The notes: a model not told the origin generated them from the letters alone. A stretch of 64,000 bases of DNA from Bacillota bacterium (GCA_016278515.1 JADQBR010000002.1:1-64000), one strand, 5' to 3'. Shown: positions 1 through 8,602, numbered from the stretch's first letter. Numbers and translations: made by a program.

Positions 1-366
1 TAGCTGTGAGTCATTTTTTATCTGTGTTTGGGCACTTAATTATACAACTTATCTTGTCATACCGGATGTACTATTATATAATTGTTTTCGTACAACCAAA
101 AGGTTGTAATTTCTATTTAGCGTGAAATTGTTGGTTAGTTTGAAAAGAATGCCGTTTCCAACTGTCCAACTTTCTGCTTTCCAACTTTCCGCTTTTGCGG
201 CGCACTAACCGTTAGCAAAACTCTTAGCAACTTGTTGCTCTTAGAGTTTTGGATATGCCCCCTGCGGGTACCTCATTACTACGCTTATTCATAACTGACG
301 CTGTAGTGTTATGATGAATTGGAACATACTAAGATAGATAAATTATTGCTAGAAGGGGTGTAAAAA
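1..366. other. Upstream non-coding stretch, no gene seen
   Basis: No convincing coding frame is seen. The stretch holds a degenerate 15-16 bp tandem repeat (CCAACTTTCTGCTTT at 166-180, then a near copy at 181-196) and an imperfect inverted repeat at 217-250 whose arms start and end with AAAACTCT/AGAGTTTT. The hairpin could end an upstream transcript but has no clear T-run. The last bases carry the Shine-Dalgarno of the GTPase gene at 367. Confidence 0.5.
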
Positions 367-1434
367 ATGGCTTTGACATGTGGAATTGTTGGACTACCTT
401 CCGTAGGAAAAACTACATTTTTTAAGATTCTGACAGGGGCAAATGTTTCTGTCGGTACTTACGCAGATCAAGCGAATGTGGAAATTGCTAATATACCTGA
501 TTGGCGTATTGACTGGTTTAAGGAGCTTTATCAGCCTAAAAAGACTACTTATGCACAGTTGCAATTAATTGACATACCGGGATTAAAGACGGATGGGGGC
601 AGCAGGGACTTCCTCTCACAAGTTGGAAAGGCTGATGCTTTGGTACATGTGGTACGGGCTTTTTCGGATGAGCAAGTTTTTCATATTAACAGTGATGTAA
701 ACCCCATGCGTGATCTGGATACAGTCAATTCAGAGTTGCTATTGGCGGACCTTCAATTGGTTGAGACTAGAATTGAGCGGATTAAAAGCACAAAAAAAAT
801 TACGCTGGAAATGGAAAACGAGTTAGGTATTATGGAAAAAATAAAAGAAGGATTGGAACAGGAAACGATGCTGTCAAACATGGCATTGGAAACAGAGATG
901 AGTGAATTGATAGACCAGATGAACTTTGTTACTGATAAACCTATGATAGTGGTAATTAACATAGATGAAGATCAGTTGCATGATGGCTATCAGCAGCAGG
1001 ATGACTTGTTGCATTACTGTAGAGAAAATAATATTTTCATGTTGGAGATTTGTGCCCAAGTGGAGATGGAAATTAATGAATTGCCTAAAGAAGAAAGAGA
1101 AGAATTTCTAAGTGACCTAGGAATTAATGAACCGGGAATTTTACGGTTGGCAGCAACAATTTATGATACCTTGGGATTGATTTCATTTTTAACCGTGGGT
1201 AAAGACGAAGTACGTGCATGGCCTATTAGGGTAGGACTTAACGCTAAGCAGGCAGCAGGGAAAATACATTCGGATATTGCACGCGGGTTTATTAGAGCAG
1301 AAGTGGTGGCTTTCGAAGACTTTTATCGAGTTGGGTCTACCGAGGCAGTTAAGGAACAAAACCTACAGCGACTGGAAGGTAAGGAGTATATTGTTAAGGA
1401 TGGGGACGTAATGAATTTTAGATTTAATGTATAA
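367..1434 (+). CDS. ychF: YchF/OLA1-family P-loop ATPase/GTPase
   Basis: 355 aa, close to the usual ~364 of YchF. The Walker A/G1 motif GLPSVGKT is at residues 9-16, the G3-like DIPG at 69-72, and a NIDE motif near residue 198 replaces the NKxD of true GTPases, which in this family goes with ATP preference. The C-terminal ~85 residues look like the TGS domain. YchF proteins bind ribosomes and are linked to translation and stress control. The segment after G3 (KTDGGSRDFLSQV) is shorter than in classic YchF, so this may be a divergent paralogue rather than the housekeeping copy. The ATG follows AGAAGGGGTG at 351-360. A terminator follows directly, so the gene is probably monocistronic. Confidence 0.85.
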   Translation: MALTCGIVGLPSVGKTTFFKILTGANVSVGTYADQANVEIANIPDWRIDWFKELYQPKKTTYAQLQLIDIPGLKTDGGSRDFLSQVGKADALVHVVRAFSDEQVFHINSDVNPMRDLDTVNSELLLADLQLVETRIERIKSTKKITLEMENELGIMEKIKEGLEQETMLSNMALETEMSELIDQMNFVTDKPMIVVINIDEDQLHDGYQQQDDLLHYCRENNIFMLEICAQVEMEINELPKEEREEFLSDLGINEPGILRLAATIYDTLGLISFLTVGKDEVRAWPIRVGLNAKQAAGKIHSDIARGFIRAEVVAFEDFYRVGSTEAVKEQNLQRLEGKEYIVKDGDVMNFRFNV

Positions 1435-1437
1435 GTC

Positions 1438-1480
1438 ATGTGGCTGCTCCTTTTAAAAAAGGAACAGCCACTATTTTTTT
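1438..1480. terminator. Bidirectional rho-independent terminator
   Basis: Hairpin with arms TGGCTGCTCCTTTT and AAAAGGAACAGCCA followed by seven T. The A-rich flank lets it serve both ychF (plus) and the convergent hypothetical gene (minus), whose stop lies in the T-run. Confidence 0.85.
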
Positions 1481-1869
1481 GGTTTAGCAGGGAGTGACTT
1501 GATAATATCCGTAGGAATTTCAGGCGGGGCACCTTCACCTTCGTGGGACGGACGCTGAGGGGAGTGGACAACAGTGACGCTGTTCATTAAGATTTCTGAC
1601 GAAGTTTTTTCTCCGGTCGGTTTGATATGTTCGCGCCTAATCTCCACCCTTGGTATAACAATGGTAACCTCATGGGGAGTATCGTAAGTTAGGATTCTGG
1701 TTAGTTTAATTTCTAAGTAATCGTCTAATTCAAGGAGGACTTTGTCAATATTTGGACAGCAATCCTCAAGATTATCATGGTTGCTTTTTTGTCTTTTCCT
1801 AAGTAATGGCAACCGTGGCACTTTTTGCTGAAAAGAATTTTTTAATCCTTTTAAAATAGACATTATCAC
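1471..1869 (-). CDS. Hypothetical protein, 132 aa
   Basis: Not recognised. Two starts are possible: GTG at 1869, seven bases after AAGGTGG, or ATG at 1863. The N-terminus is basic (KGLKNSFQQKVPRLPLLRKRQK), the middle contains a two-Cys stretch (EDCCPN) and an alternating hydrophobic region (LTRILTYDTPHEVTIVIPRVEIRRE) that suggests beta strands, and the C-terminus is Pro-rich. No signal peptide or membrane segment. A TTGACT at about 1945-1950 on the minus strand could be the -35 of its promoter, but the -10 is weak. It stands alone between ychF and the nucleotidyltransferase. Confidence 0.6.
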   Translation of the reverse strand: MIMSILKGLKNSFQQKVPRLPLLRKRQKSNHDNLEDCCPNIDKVLLELDDYLEIKLTRILTYDTPHEVTIVIPRVEIRREHIKPTGEKTSSEILMNSVTVVHSPQRPSHEGEGAPPEIPTDIIKSLPAKPKK

Positions 1870-2066
1870 TTATAGGCCACCTTTTTGAACTTATTATTAA
1901 TTACTGAAAAAAGGCTATATATTATTATTGTATGGTTTTAGTCCAGTCAAAGTGACCAAGTAGAGGAAGTTCGGAAGTCCATAAATAATAAGCGACGAAA
2001 ATTTGCAAATTATCAAAGGAAACTAGAGTTTTTTCACGAAAATACATTTCTGAGGTGAAAATCAAT

Positions 2067-3497
2067 ATGCAGCATATTCTTTGGGCTCTGAGTAAAGTAA
2101 GAAACATGGCAGACAAAAGGCGTCTTGAAGTTTTTCTCGTTGGTGGTTTTGTCAGGGACCTTTTTTTAAACGAATATAGCAAGGACATCGATTTACTTGT
2201 TGCTGGTCCTTGTTTGGAATTTAGTCAACAACTAGCCAAGGAAACTGGTGGTACTCTTATTGCGCTTGGTGGCGAATATCAAGTGTATCGCGTAGTTATA
2301 AAAAAAACAGGCATAAAAATGGATATTACCAGTTTAACAGAAGGGCAGTTTATAAAAAATTTATTAAACAGAGATTTCACATGTAATGCGATTGCCTTAA
2401 ATGTTAAACATTACTTGGAAAACAATACCTGGTGGGATAAGGTATTGGACCCTAGCAAGGGCTTGGAAGACTTAAGCAGAAGGAAATTGAGACCGCTAAA
2501 AAAAGATACTTTTTCTAATGATCCAGTGCGTATTCTTAGAGGGTTACGGTTAGCAGCCCAATTTGCTCTGGATTTGGAATCAGAATATCAGGTGCAGGCA
2601 CAAGCAGCAGCGCCCCTCCTGGAAAAAGTGCCAGGGGAAAGGATAAAACAGGAACTCTGGCCCCTCTTACAACAACAGTATTCTCATCGATATATAAAAC
2701 TGCTTGACAGTTGGCAGGTTTTAGATGTGATTTTTCCGGCCATTGGGAAGCTAAGAAGTACGGAACAGAATTATCATCATGGCGAGAATGCCTGGGCACA
2801 TAGTTTGAGGGTCTTGAAAGTTTTGGAAAACGAAGGGGTAGATTACTTACCCCGTAAGGTTAGTGCATTAATACCAGATTACCTGTCTCAAAGATTAACC
2901 GTCGATGGAACCAGGAGTCAGGTATTAAAATTGGCTGCTTTAATTCACGATATTGGTAAAATCGATACAAGCAAGAAGCAGCCTGATGGGAGAATAACGT
3001 TTCACGGTCATGATAGCGCCGGTACCAAGTACGCGGAAAAAATATCGATGAGGCTGCGTCTTGGTAAGCGTGAGCAGCAGAGTTTGTCAAATACTGTGAA
3101 GCTGCATATGAGACCCCTAGCCTTGGCGGTTGAGAAAAAGATTACAGAACAAGCATATTATCGTTTTCTCACAGAGGCAGGGGATGATGCAGGTATGATT
3201 TTGCTACTTTCCTTTGCAGATGTGTCTGCGACTCGTGCTGCTAAAGGGAAAACAATCGAACCTTCATATGTTAAGTATCTTAGTCAGCTTTGGGAAAAGA
3301 ATATTCATTACAACTATCAGGACAGTTTCCTTAACGGTGACGATTTAATCAACTATCTTCATCTAAAGCCGGGACCAGTCGTCGGGGTGCTTTTGAACCG
3401 CATTGAGCAAGCCAGGTTTTCCGGTAGACTAAAGAACAAAGAAGAGGCCCTAAAATTTGCTGAAGATGAGTTAAATAAAACAAGAAAGGATTGTTAG
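2067..3497 (+). CDS. cca: CCA-adding-type tRNA nucleotidyltransferase with HD domain
   Basis: 476 aa from the ATG at 2067. A longer frame opens at GTG 2055, but that GTG lies inside the GAGGTG Shine-Dalgarno, so ATG 2067 is preferred. The class II polymerase beta signature is clear: GGFVRD at residues 26-31 and the metal-binding DID at 40-42, then the poly(A)-polymerase RNA-binding core (DPVRILRGLRLAAQF). The C-terminal half is an HD domain (HDIGK at 294-298, followed by HGHD), as in bacterial CCA enzymes that also act as phosphohydrolases. It could instead be an A-adding-only or CC-adding enzyme, since Clostridia often split these activities. The aminotransferase gene follows after 3 nt. Confidence 0.88.
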   Translation: MQHILWALSKVRNMADKRRLEVFLVGGFVRDLFLNEYSKDIDLLVAGPCLEFSQQLAKETGGTLIALGGEYQVYRVVIKKTGIKMDITSLTEGQFIKNLLNRDFTCNAIALNVKHYLENNTWWDKVLDPSKGLEDLSRRKLRPLKKDTFSNDPVRILRGLRLAAQFALDLESEYQVQAQAAAPLLEKVPGERIKQELWPLLQQQYSHRYIKLLDSWQVLDVIFPAIGKLRSTEQNYHHGENAWAHSLRVLKVLENEGVDYLPRKVSALIPDYLSQRLTVDGTRSQVLKLAALIHDIGKIDTSKKQPDGRITFHGHDSAGTKYAEKISMRLRLGKREQQSLSNTVKLHMRPLALAVEKKITEQAYYRFLTEAGDDAGMILLLSFADVSATRAAKGKTIEPSYVKYLSQLWEKNIHYNYQDSFLNGDDLINYLHLKPGPVVGVLLNRIEQARFSGRLKNKEEALKFAEDELNKTRKDC

Positions 3498-3500
3498 TTA

Positions 3501-4610
3501 ATGAAGCCTTTAGCACCTTTTTCTCTTGAACGCTGGTTTGATAAGTATGAGTTTGTAGTAGATATTAATCTGTGCGCAAGCTGTGCTGAAACAACCAATA
3601 CCAACCAACTTTTATCCATGGCAAAGGATAAAAGAGAAGCTTATCTCAATTTACCTTTGGATTATATTGAGAGCAACGGAACTGCCGCTTTTCGGCAGGC
3701 GGTGAGCAATCAGTATGCAAATATTTCTAAGGACGAAATACTTGCCGCAACTGGTGCTTCAGAAGCTATCAGTATGCTGATGCTGGCAGATGTCACTCGC
3801 GGCGATGAGATAGTTGTTCAGTGGCCAATTTATCAATCGTTATTTGCACTCGCTGAAGCATTAGGTGCCAACATTGTTAAATGGCTGCCTGACGAACGTT
3901 TTAGATGGCATACCTCTGAGCTGGAGAATACCGTAACTGACAAAACTAAAATGATTGTCTTAAATACTCCCCATAGTCCTACCGGCTTTTGCTTTTCAAC
4001 CATACAGATGAAAGAAATCGTTCATATTGTCAATGAAAGAAAGATTAGGCTCATATCAGACGAAGTTTATCGTGGAGTCTTTTATAGCGATGACTACCCG
4101 GCGGCTGCCGCGGATTTAACACCAAACGGCGTCAGTATTGGGGATATAACGAAGCCTTACGGTCTGGGCGGGCTGAGGGTCGGGTGGATTGCCAGTTCAG
4201 ACAGAGATCTGCTTAGTCAGTGTGCTCAGGTGCGCGATTACACCACCATGTGCTGTGCCGCTCCCAGTGAATTTTTGGCAGCTATTGCTTTAGAAAACAA
4301 AGAGCAGTTATTAAGAGAAAAGATTAAGCATGCAAGACAAAATATCATACAATTTAGTCAGTTCATAGAAAATAATTCGGATAAGCTTGAATGGAATATT
4401 CCCCAAGGCGGTTATACTGCATTTCCAAAAATTAAGGTAGGCATGTCCTCTTATGAATTCTGCAGCAGTTTTGTAAAAGAGGCAGATGTGCTTTTATTGC
4501 CAGGGTCTGTTTTTGGCTATGATCAATATTTTAGAATAGGCTTTGGACTGCCGCCTGAGGCGTTCAGTAGAGGTTTGGAGAGGTTTGCGACCTTTTTGAA
4601 AAACATATAG
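3501..4610 (+). CDS. PLP-dependent aminotransferase, class I/II
   Basis: 369 aa, fold-type I. The expected residues are visible: N155 in LNTPHSPTGF, D187 and Y190 in SDEVY, the Schiff-base lysine K218 in GDITKPYG and R226 in LGGLRVGW. The N-terminus (FDKYEFVVDINLCASCAET) resembles capreomycidine synthase-like or plant-type aminotransferases more than AspC. The substrate is unknown. It starts three bases after the nucleotidyltransferase stop, so the two are likely co-transcribed, and the 50-aa Cys-rich gene follows after 14 nt. Confidence 0.8.
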   Translation: MKPLAPFSLERWFDKYEFVVDINLCASCAETTNTNQLLSMAKDKREAYLNLPLDYIESNGTAAFRQAVSNQYANISKDEILAATGASEAISMLMLADVTRGDEIVVQWPIYQSLFALAEALGANIVKWLPDERFRWHTSELENTVTDKTKMIVLNTPHSPTGFCFSTIQMKEIVHIVNERKIRLISDEVYRGVFYSDDYPAAAADLTPNGVSIGDITKPYGLGGLRVGWIASSDRDLLSQCAQVRDYTTMCCAAPSEFLAAIALENKEQLLREKIKHARQNIIQFSQFIENNSDKLEWNIPQGGYTAFPKIKVGMSSYEFCSSFVKEADVLLLPGSVFGYDQYFRIGFGLPPEAFSRGLERFATFLKNI

Positions 4611-4624
4611 CAGGGGGTATTTTA

Positions 4625-4777
4625 ATGAACAAAAAGCAAGTGCGCAAGTGTGCCAATTGTTTTGTCTGCCTTAAACATACGGAACTCTGCCCTTTGAATG
4701 AGAACTATCAAGAACTATCAGTAGAGGATTGGCTAAAAAAGATCAATGAAGTAAACAAAGAAGAACGGGACGACTAA
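4625..4777 (+). CDS. Small cysteine-rich protein, 50 aa
   Basis: ATG preceded by AGCAGGGGGT. The start of the protein carries the pattern KCANCFVCLKHTELCPLN, that is C-x2-C-x2-C-x6-C, consistent with a small zinc or iron-sulfur site. The rest is charged and helical (SVEDWLKKINEVNKEERDD). Too small for routine calling but supported by the ribosome site, the operon position and the Cys pattern. Its stop overlaps the stop of the convergent HD gene by 4 nt. No family recognised. Confidence 0.6.
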   Translation: MNKKQVRKCANCFVCLKHTELCPLNENYQELSVEDWLKKINEVNKEERDD

Positions 4778-5259
4778 TCCTGTTCTTCAGGCAGGTTCAA
4801 TTCTTTTTTTACTTTAGCTAACCGTTTTCTATGGCTTTTCTTGGATATTACATGGCCATGAAGATAACAGTCAACTATGTCACTATCTTTTACGATTTCT
4901 TCCACGGGCGTGCCCACTACATCTTTTGAACTATGATTTTTGCCTGCCGCTGCAATTATCTCGATTTCATTTTCATTAAAAAGGTTCAATTCCTGCAACC
5001 AATTTCTTAAAGGTAGATAACCTGCTTCAGCATGATTTTCCTGAATTCCTGTAACAATTCTGCCGAAATCATGAACTGTAGTTGCGATAGCAGCCAATTC
5101 CGGGTCTACACCGCGTTTTTCCGCCAACATCTTGGCAAACTGCGGAGCACTGGCAATGTGAACAATCTCCCAACTCAAAGGATAAACCCTGTCATTATTT
5201 GTGCTAACATTATTCATATATTTAAACAGCATGTCTTGTACTTTAGTTAAACGCTTCAT
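4774..5259 (-). CDS. HD-domain protein (putative phosphohydrolase), 161 aa
   Basis: Single HD domain with H34, H63-D64 (TVHDFGRI), H76 (ENHAEAG) and a later DSDIVD, the metal-ligand order of small HD phosphohydrolases. Substrate unknown; YedJ- or OrnCyc-like nucleotide hydrolases are possible. The ATG follows GGAGGTATTTTT, read on the minus strand. A consensus promoter lies upstream at 5292-5320. The gene converges on the Cys-rich ORF with a 4-nt overlap of stops and no terminator between. Confidence 0.75.
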   Translation of the reverse strand: MKRLTKVQDMLFKYMNNVSTNNDRVYPLSWEIVHIASAPQFAKMLAEKRGVDPELAAIATTVHDFGRIVTGIQENHAEAGYLPLRNWLQELNLFNENEIEIIAAAGKNHSSKDVVGTPVEEIVKDSDIVDCYLHGHVISKKSHRKRLAKVKKELNLPEEQD

Positions 5260-5291
5260 AAAAATACCTCCCTATGAAATTTTCTATTTTC

Positions 5292-5320
5292 ACTATAGCT
5301 TTGCTATTGTCAAATGTCAA
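5292..5320 (-). promoter_or_regulatory. Sigma-A-type promoter for the HD gene
   Basis: On the minus strand: -35 TTGACA (5320-5315), a 17-bp spacer and -10 TATAGT (5297-5292). It lies about 30 bases upstream of the HD gene start. Confidence 0.65.
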
Positions 5321-5368
5321 ATAAGTTCATTTAGATTGTGCATAATAGTTGCAAGGAGGTGAATATAT

Positions 5369-5563
5369 ATGTCTAAACCAACAAAAAGGAGCAAAATGAG
5401 ACAGGCAGCTCATGAACAGGCAGAAGAAACAGAAACAGTGCGTGAGCAGTTTGTCAGAGATGTAGCAAAGAACGTTGACGGGATTAACGCCGATAGTGAA
5501 AAGTTTGCAGATGGTTACCATACCTTTAGCCCAAAAATCCTGCCGCCAAATAAAGAGGACTAA
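5369..5563 (+). CDS. Hypothetical small hydrophilic protein, 64 aa
   Basis: ATG at good distance from GCAAGGAGGTG. Highly charged, Glu- and Lys-rich, no membrane segment; likely intrinsically disordered (KRSKMRQAAHEQAEETETV). The short length, strong ribosome site and dedicated terminator support a real gene. The style recalls small spore-associated proteins of Clostridia, but no family is recognised. Confidence 0.65.
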   Translation: MSKPTKRSKMRQAAHEQAEETETVREQFVRDVAKNVDGINADSEKFADGYHTFSPKILPPNKED

Positions 5564-5566
5564 ATA

Positions 5567-5596
5567 TAAAAATAGACCCTAAGGGTCTATTTTTTG
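5567..5596 (+). terminator. Rho-independent terminator
   Basis: Perfect arms AATAGACCCT and AGGGTCTATT followed by T6, just after the stop of the 64-aa gene. Confidence 0.85.
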
Positions 5597-5640
5597 TCCT
5601 AAAATTTGGGGCTAGTCGTTACAAACTAGCTGGTTACATA

Positions 5641-5669
5641 TTGACAAAAGACTAAGGTAAAATTATAAT
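5641..5669 (+). promoter_or_regulatory. Consensus sigma-A promoter of the beta-oxidation/ETF cluster
   Basis: -35 TTGACA (5641-5646), a 17-bp spacer and -10 TATAAT (5664-5669): a perfect match to consensus. Transcription should start near 5676, inside the inverted repeat at 5674-5701. The start codon of the enoyl-CoA hydratase is about 290 nt downstream, leaving a long leader. Confidence 0.8.
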
Positions 5670-5673
5670 AAAG

Positions 5674-5701
5674 CCATAAATGAATAACCATTCATTTATG
5701 G
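5674..5701. promoter_or_regulatory. Palindromic operator over the transcription start
   Basis: Perfect 12-bp arms CCATAAATGAAT and ATTCATTTATGG around a 4-nt centre AACC. The core TGAAT-N4-ATTCA resembles TetR/FadR-type operators of fatty-acid degradation genes (the Bacillus FadR box also has TGAAT and ATTCA ends with a wider centre). Its place directly after the -10 fits repression of the downstream enoyl-CoA hydratase and etf genes. The regulator is not in this window. Confidence 0.65.
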
Positions 5702-5710
5702 CGAGATCAC

Positions 5711-5732
5711 TATGTATATGATAGTATACATA
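5711..5732. repeat. Second inverted repeat in the leader
   Basis: Arms TATGTATA and TATACATA with a 6-nt spacer, ten bases after the first palindrome. It may be a second operator or an RNA hairpin in the leader. The rest of 5733-5950 is AT-rich without a recognised element. Confidence 0.4.
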
Positions 5733-5964
5733 TACCCAGTTGATCTATAGTATTATTGACACTAAGAATAATAGTAAATCTATTATTTGGTTAATGTTAC
5801 GTTATAGACAATCTGTAGAGAAGGCTTTAACAAAGCTACGTTATGATTTAAAGTAATATTTCTTAATTTTTTAAAATTTCTTTTTTTTAGGAATGTCTTT
5901 TGTGGCATTAAAATTGCATTATAAGGTTATTAGTAGTTTACTATCAAAAGGGGAGGAGATAGTT

Positions 5965-6738
5965 TTGCAAAGCTTACTTTGGGAAGTTAGGGACTCTATC
6001 GGCTATTTGACCCTAAACAGACCCCAATTCCTAAATGCATTAAACCATGCAGTATTGCAGGAATTGAATGATTTATTGGATCAGGTCAAGGTTGACGATG
6101 GCGTTGAAGTGTTAATTATATCCGGTGCTGGAAAGGCTTTTGTTGCAGGTGCTGATATAAAGGAGATGGCTTCGAAGACTGCTCTGGAAGCACGGGCGTT
6201 TTCTGCTTTGGGGCATACTGTCATGTCTAAACTGGAGAATTTGCCGCAACCTACTATTGCTGCTATTAACGGCTATGCGTTGGGTGGTGGTTTGGAACTG
6301 GCTTGTGCCTGTGATATTCGAATTGCTTCTGTAAAAGCAAAATTCGGACAACCGGAGGTAGGACTTGGAATAATACCGGGTTTTGGCGGCACTCAGCGTT
6401 TGCCGCGTTTGATTGGTAAGGGTTTCGCCAGCGAAATATTATACACCGGTGCAATATTTGATAGTGAAAGAGCCATGGAGATAGGGTTAGTAAATGAAGT
6501 CGTTCAGCCGGAAGAACTACTAAAGTCAGTGGAACAATTAGCTGGAAAGATAATCAATAATGGGAAATTGGCTGTTCAATTAACTAAGAGTACCCAAATA
6601 AACGGATTAGATATGGATTTGGACAGTGCTCTAGCCCATGAAAAGGAAGTTTTCGCATTATGTTTTTCAACTGAGGATCAAAAAGAAGGCATGCAAGCCT
6701 TTGTTAACAAGCGCAAACCGAATTTTGTCGGCAAGTAG
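5965..6738 (+). CDS. Enoyl-CoA hydratase / crotonase family
   Basis: 257 aa from the TTG at 5965, which sits six bases after GGGGAGGAG. The frame is open from 5893, but the extra 24 residues have no ribosome site and lie outside the family's usual length. Crotonase motifs: oxyanion-hole AGKAFVAGADIKEM (residues 55-68), ALGGGLELA with E111, and GQPEVGLG with E131, the two glutamates that hydrate 2-enoyl-CoA. Both acids present argues for a true hydratase (crotonase) rather than an isomerase-only member. First gene after the operator-controlled promoter, 88 nt before etfB. Role: beta-oxidation or butyryl-CoA-type metabolism in the cytoplasm. Confidence 0.88.
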   Translation: MQSLLWEVRDSIGYLTLNRPQFLNALNHAVLQELNDLLDQVKVDDGVEVLIISGAGKAFVAGADIKEMASKTALEARAFSALGHTVMSKLENLPQPTIAAINGYALGGGLELACACDIRIASVKAKFGQPEVGLGIIPGFGGTQRLPRLIGKGFASEILYTGAIFDSERAMEIGLVNEVVQPEELLKSVEQLAGKIINNGKLAVQLTKSTQINGLDMDLDSALAHEKEVFALCFSTEDQKEGMQAFVNKRKPNFVGK

Positions 6739-6826
6739 CAGTAGCAAGCTCATTGTCTAATAGAAATTATAACCATGCTGTCAATTACAATTAATATAAT
6801 TATATAAAATAAAGGAGGTAATTTAT

Positions 6827-7579
6827 TTGAACATTCTAGTTTGTCTGAAGCAGACTTTCGACACCGAAGCCAAGATCGAGTTAAAGGATGGAAAGATTAA
6901 TGCTCAAGGTATTAAAAACATTATTAATCCCTACGATGAGTTTGCTGTTGAAGAAGCACTGAAGCTGAAAGAGGCTAATGGCGGCGAAGTAACAACCATT
7001 AGTGTAGGTTCAGATCAAACACAGGAAGCGTTACGACAGGCACTGGCAATGGGTGCTGATAAAGCTATACTAGTGGAGTTTCCTAATAGTGATGAACATG
7101 CAACTGCCAAGGCTTTGGCTAAAGCCGTACAAGGAATGGAATTCGATTTAATTTTAGGTGGTCACGTAGCTATTGACGATAATTCCGGTCAGATTGCTAT
7201 CCGCTTGGCTGAAGAGTTGGACTTACCACAGGTGAATGTGGTAACCAAATTAGAGATAAATGACGGTAAGGCGGTATGTACTCGCGAAATAGAAGGCGGA
7301 GTACAAATAGTGGAGACACCTCTGCCTACGGTAATCACCTGCCAAAAGGGACTAAACGAACCTCGATACCCTAGCTTGAAGGGTATTATGCAGGCGAAGA
7401 AAAAAGAACTCAAACGGATTGGTTTAGAAGAACTTGGTCTAACTGTTGATAATAAAGTGGAAATATTGGAAGTATTCTTGCCGCCCCAAAAAGAAGCCGG
7501 GAAAGTTATTGAAGGCGAAGCGGAAGAGGCTGCAGGTGAGCTGGTTCGATTGCTGAAGGAAGAGGCAAAGGTAATATAG
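6827..7579 (+). CDS. etfB: Electron transfer flavoprotein, beta subunit
   Basis: 250 aa. TTG start after AAAGGAGGTAATT. The family pattern is clear: MNILVCLKQTFDTEAKIEL at the start, NPYDEFAVEEALKLKE, GADKAILVE, and VNVVTKLE with REIEGG in the middle. The beta subunit binds AMP or, in bifurcating EtfAB, a second FAD. It pairs with EtfA encoded 46 nt downstream and carries electrons from acyl-CoA dehydrogenases. The membrane FeS oxidoreductase downstream is the likely electron acceptor. Confidence 0.93.
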   Translation: MNILVCLKQTFDTEAKIELKDGKINAQGIKNIINPYDEFAVEEALKLKEANGGEVTTISVGSDQTQEALRQALAMGADKAILVEFPNSDEHATAKALAKAVQGMEFDLILGGHVAIDDNSGQIAIRLAEELDLPQVNVVTKLEINDGKAVCTREIEGGVQIVETPLPTVITCQKGLNEPRYPSLKGIMQAKKKELKRIGLEELGLTVDNKVEILEVFLPPQKEAGKVIEGEAEEAAGELVRLLKEEAKVI

Positions 7580-7625
7580 CTGGATTTAACAGTAGCTTTT
7601 ATTAATATGACGGGGGGAGTAAAAT

Positions 7626-8600
7626 ATGGCCATTTGGGTTATTGCCGAACAACAGGATGGTATACTTAAAAAGGTTAGCTTGGAAATCCTTAGTAAGGGC
7701 CAGGAGCTGGCGGAGGAACTGGGATTTGAATTGGAAACGGTTCTATTAGGAGAGGATGTTTCGGAATTAGCGGATACACTTGCTGCCTATGGCGCAAGCA
7801 AAGTATACGTTGCGGATGATGAAGAGCTTGCTGTATACGGCAGCGAAGCCTACAGTCAGGTTATAGCGAGTTTAATTGAAGAAAATGAGCCTGAGGCCGT
7901 TTTCTTTGGGCATACGGCGTTAGGAAAAGATTTGGCTCCTAGGGTGGCTCAAAAAGTAGAGACAGGCATGGTTAGTGACATTACAGATGCTGAAGTTGAG
8001 GATGACCAACTGGTATTTACACGTCCAATTTATGCAGGGAAGGCATTCACTAAAAGCAAAGTTCTTTCAACTCCTGTTATGGCTACGTTTAGACCTAATG
8101 TACAGAACATGTCTGATGCTGATGACGGGGCTAGTGCCAATATAGAAGAGGTAGACGTTGAATTAGAAAATATTCGGGCTAAAGTCATAGATGTTCGGAA
8201 ACAGTCAGGTGGACGAGTATTGTTAACTGAAGCAGACATTATTGTCAGTGGCGGCAGAGGCATGAAGGGTCCGGAAAACTATCCCGTGATAGAGGAATTG
8301 GCAGATGCATTGGGAGCAGCCGTAGGGGCTTCGCGTGCTTCGGTTGATGCTGGGTGGAGACCCCATTCTGACCAGGTAGGGCAGACTGGAAAGACCGTAT
8401 CCCCTACGCTTTATATCGCGTGCGGCATTAGTGGTGCCATCCAGCATTTAGCTGGAATGAGCTCTTCTAAGTACATTGTTGCAATTAATAAGGACGAAGA
8501 GGCTAATATATTTAATATTGCGGACTACGGTATTGCAAATGATTTATTTAAGGTTGTTCCTGCAATGACCGAAGCAGTGAAGAAATATAAAAATGAGTAA
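7626..8600 (+). CDS. etfA: Electron transfer flavoprotein, alpha subunit
   Basis: 324 aa, normal length. Start ATG after GACGGGGGGAG. The C-terminal FAD domain is conserved: SGGRGMKGPENYPVIEEL, GASRASVDAGW, QVGQTGKTVSP and YIACGISGAIQHLAGM. There is no N-terminal ferredoxin extension, unlike some bifurcating forms. It forms the EtfAB heterodimer with the preceding gene and probably feeds the HdrD-like membrane protein at 8707. Confidence 0.94.
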   Translation: MAIWVIAEQQDGILKKVSLEILSKGQELAEELGFELETVLLGEDVSELADTLAAYGASKVYVADDEELAVYGSEAYSQVIASLIEENEPEAVFFGHTALGKDLAPRVAQKVETGMVSDITDAEVEDDQLVFTRPIYAGKAFTKSKVLSTPVMATFRPNVQNMSDADDGASANIEEVDVELENIRAKVIDVRKQSGGRVLLTEADIIVSGGRGMKGPENYPVIEELADALGAAVGASRASVDAGWRPHSDQVGQTGKTVSPTLYIACGISGAIQHLAGMSSSKYIVAINKDEEANIFNIADYGIANDLFKVVPAMTEAVKKYKNE

Positions 8601-8602
8601 AC

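Noticed and set aside
166-196. Start of a CRISPR or long tandem array
   Set aside because: Only two imperfect copies of a 15-16 bp unit without spacers.
5893-5964. N-terminal extension of the enoyl-CoA hydratase
   Set aside because: No ribosome site and no family match; the TTG at 5965 has a strong one and gives the normal length.
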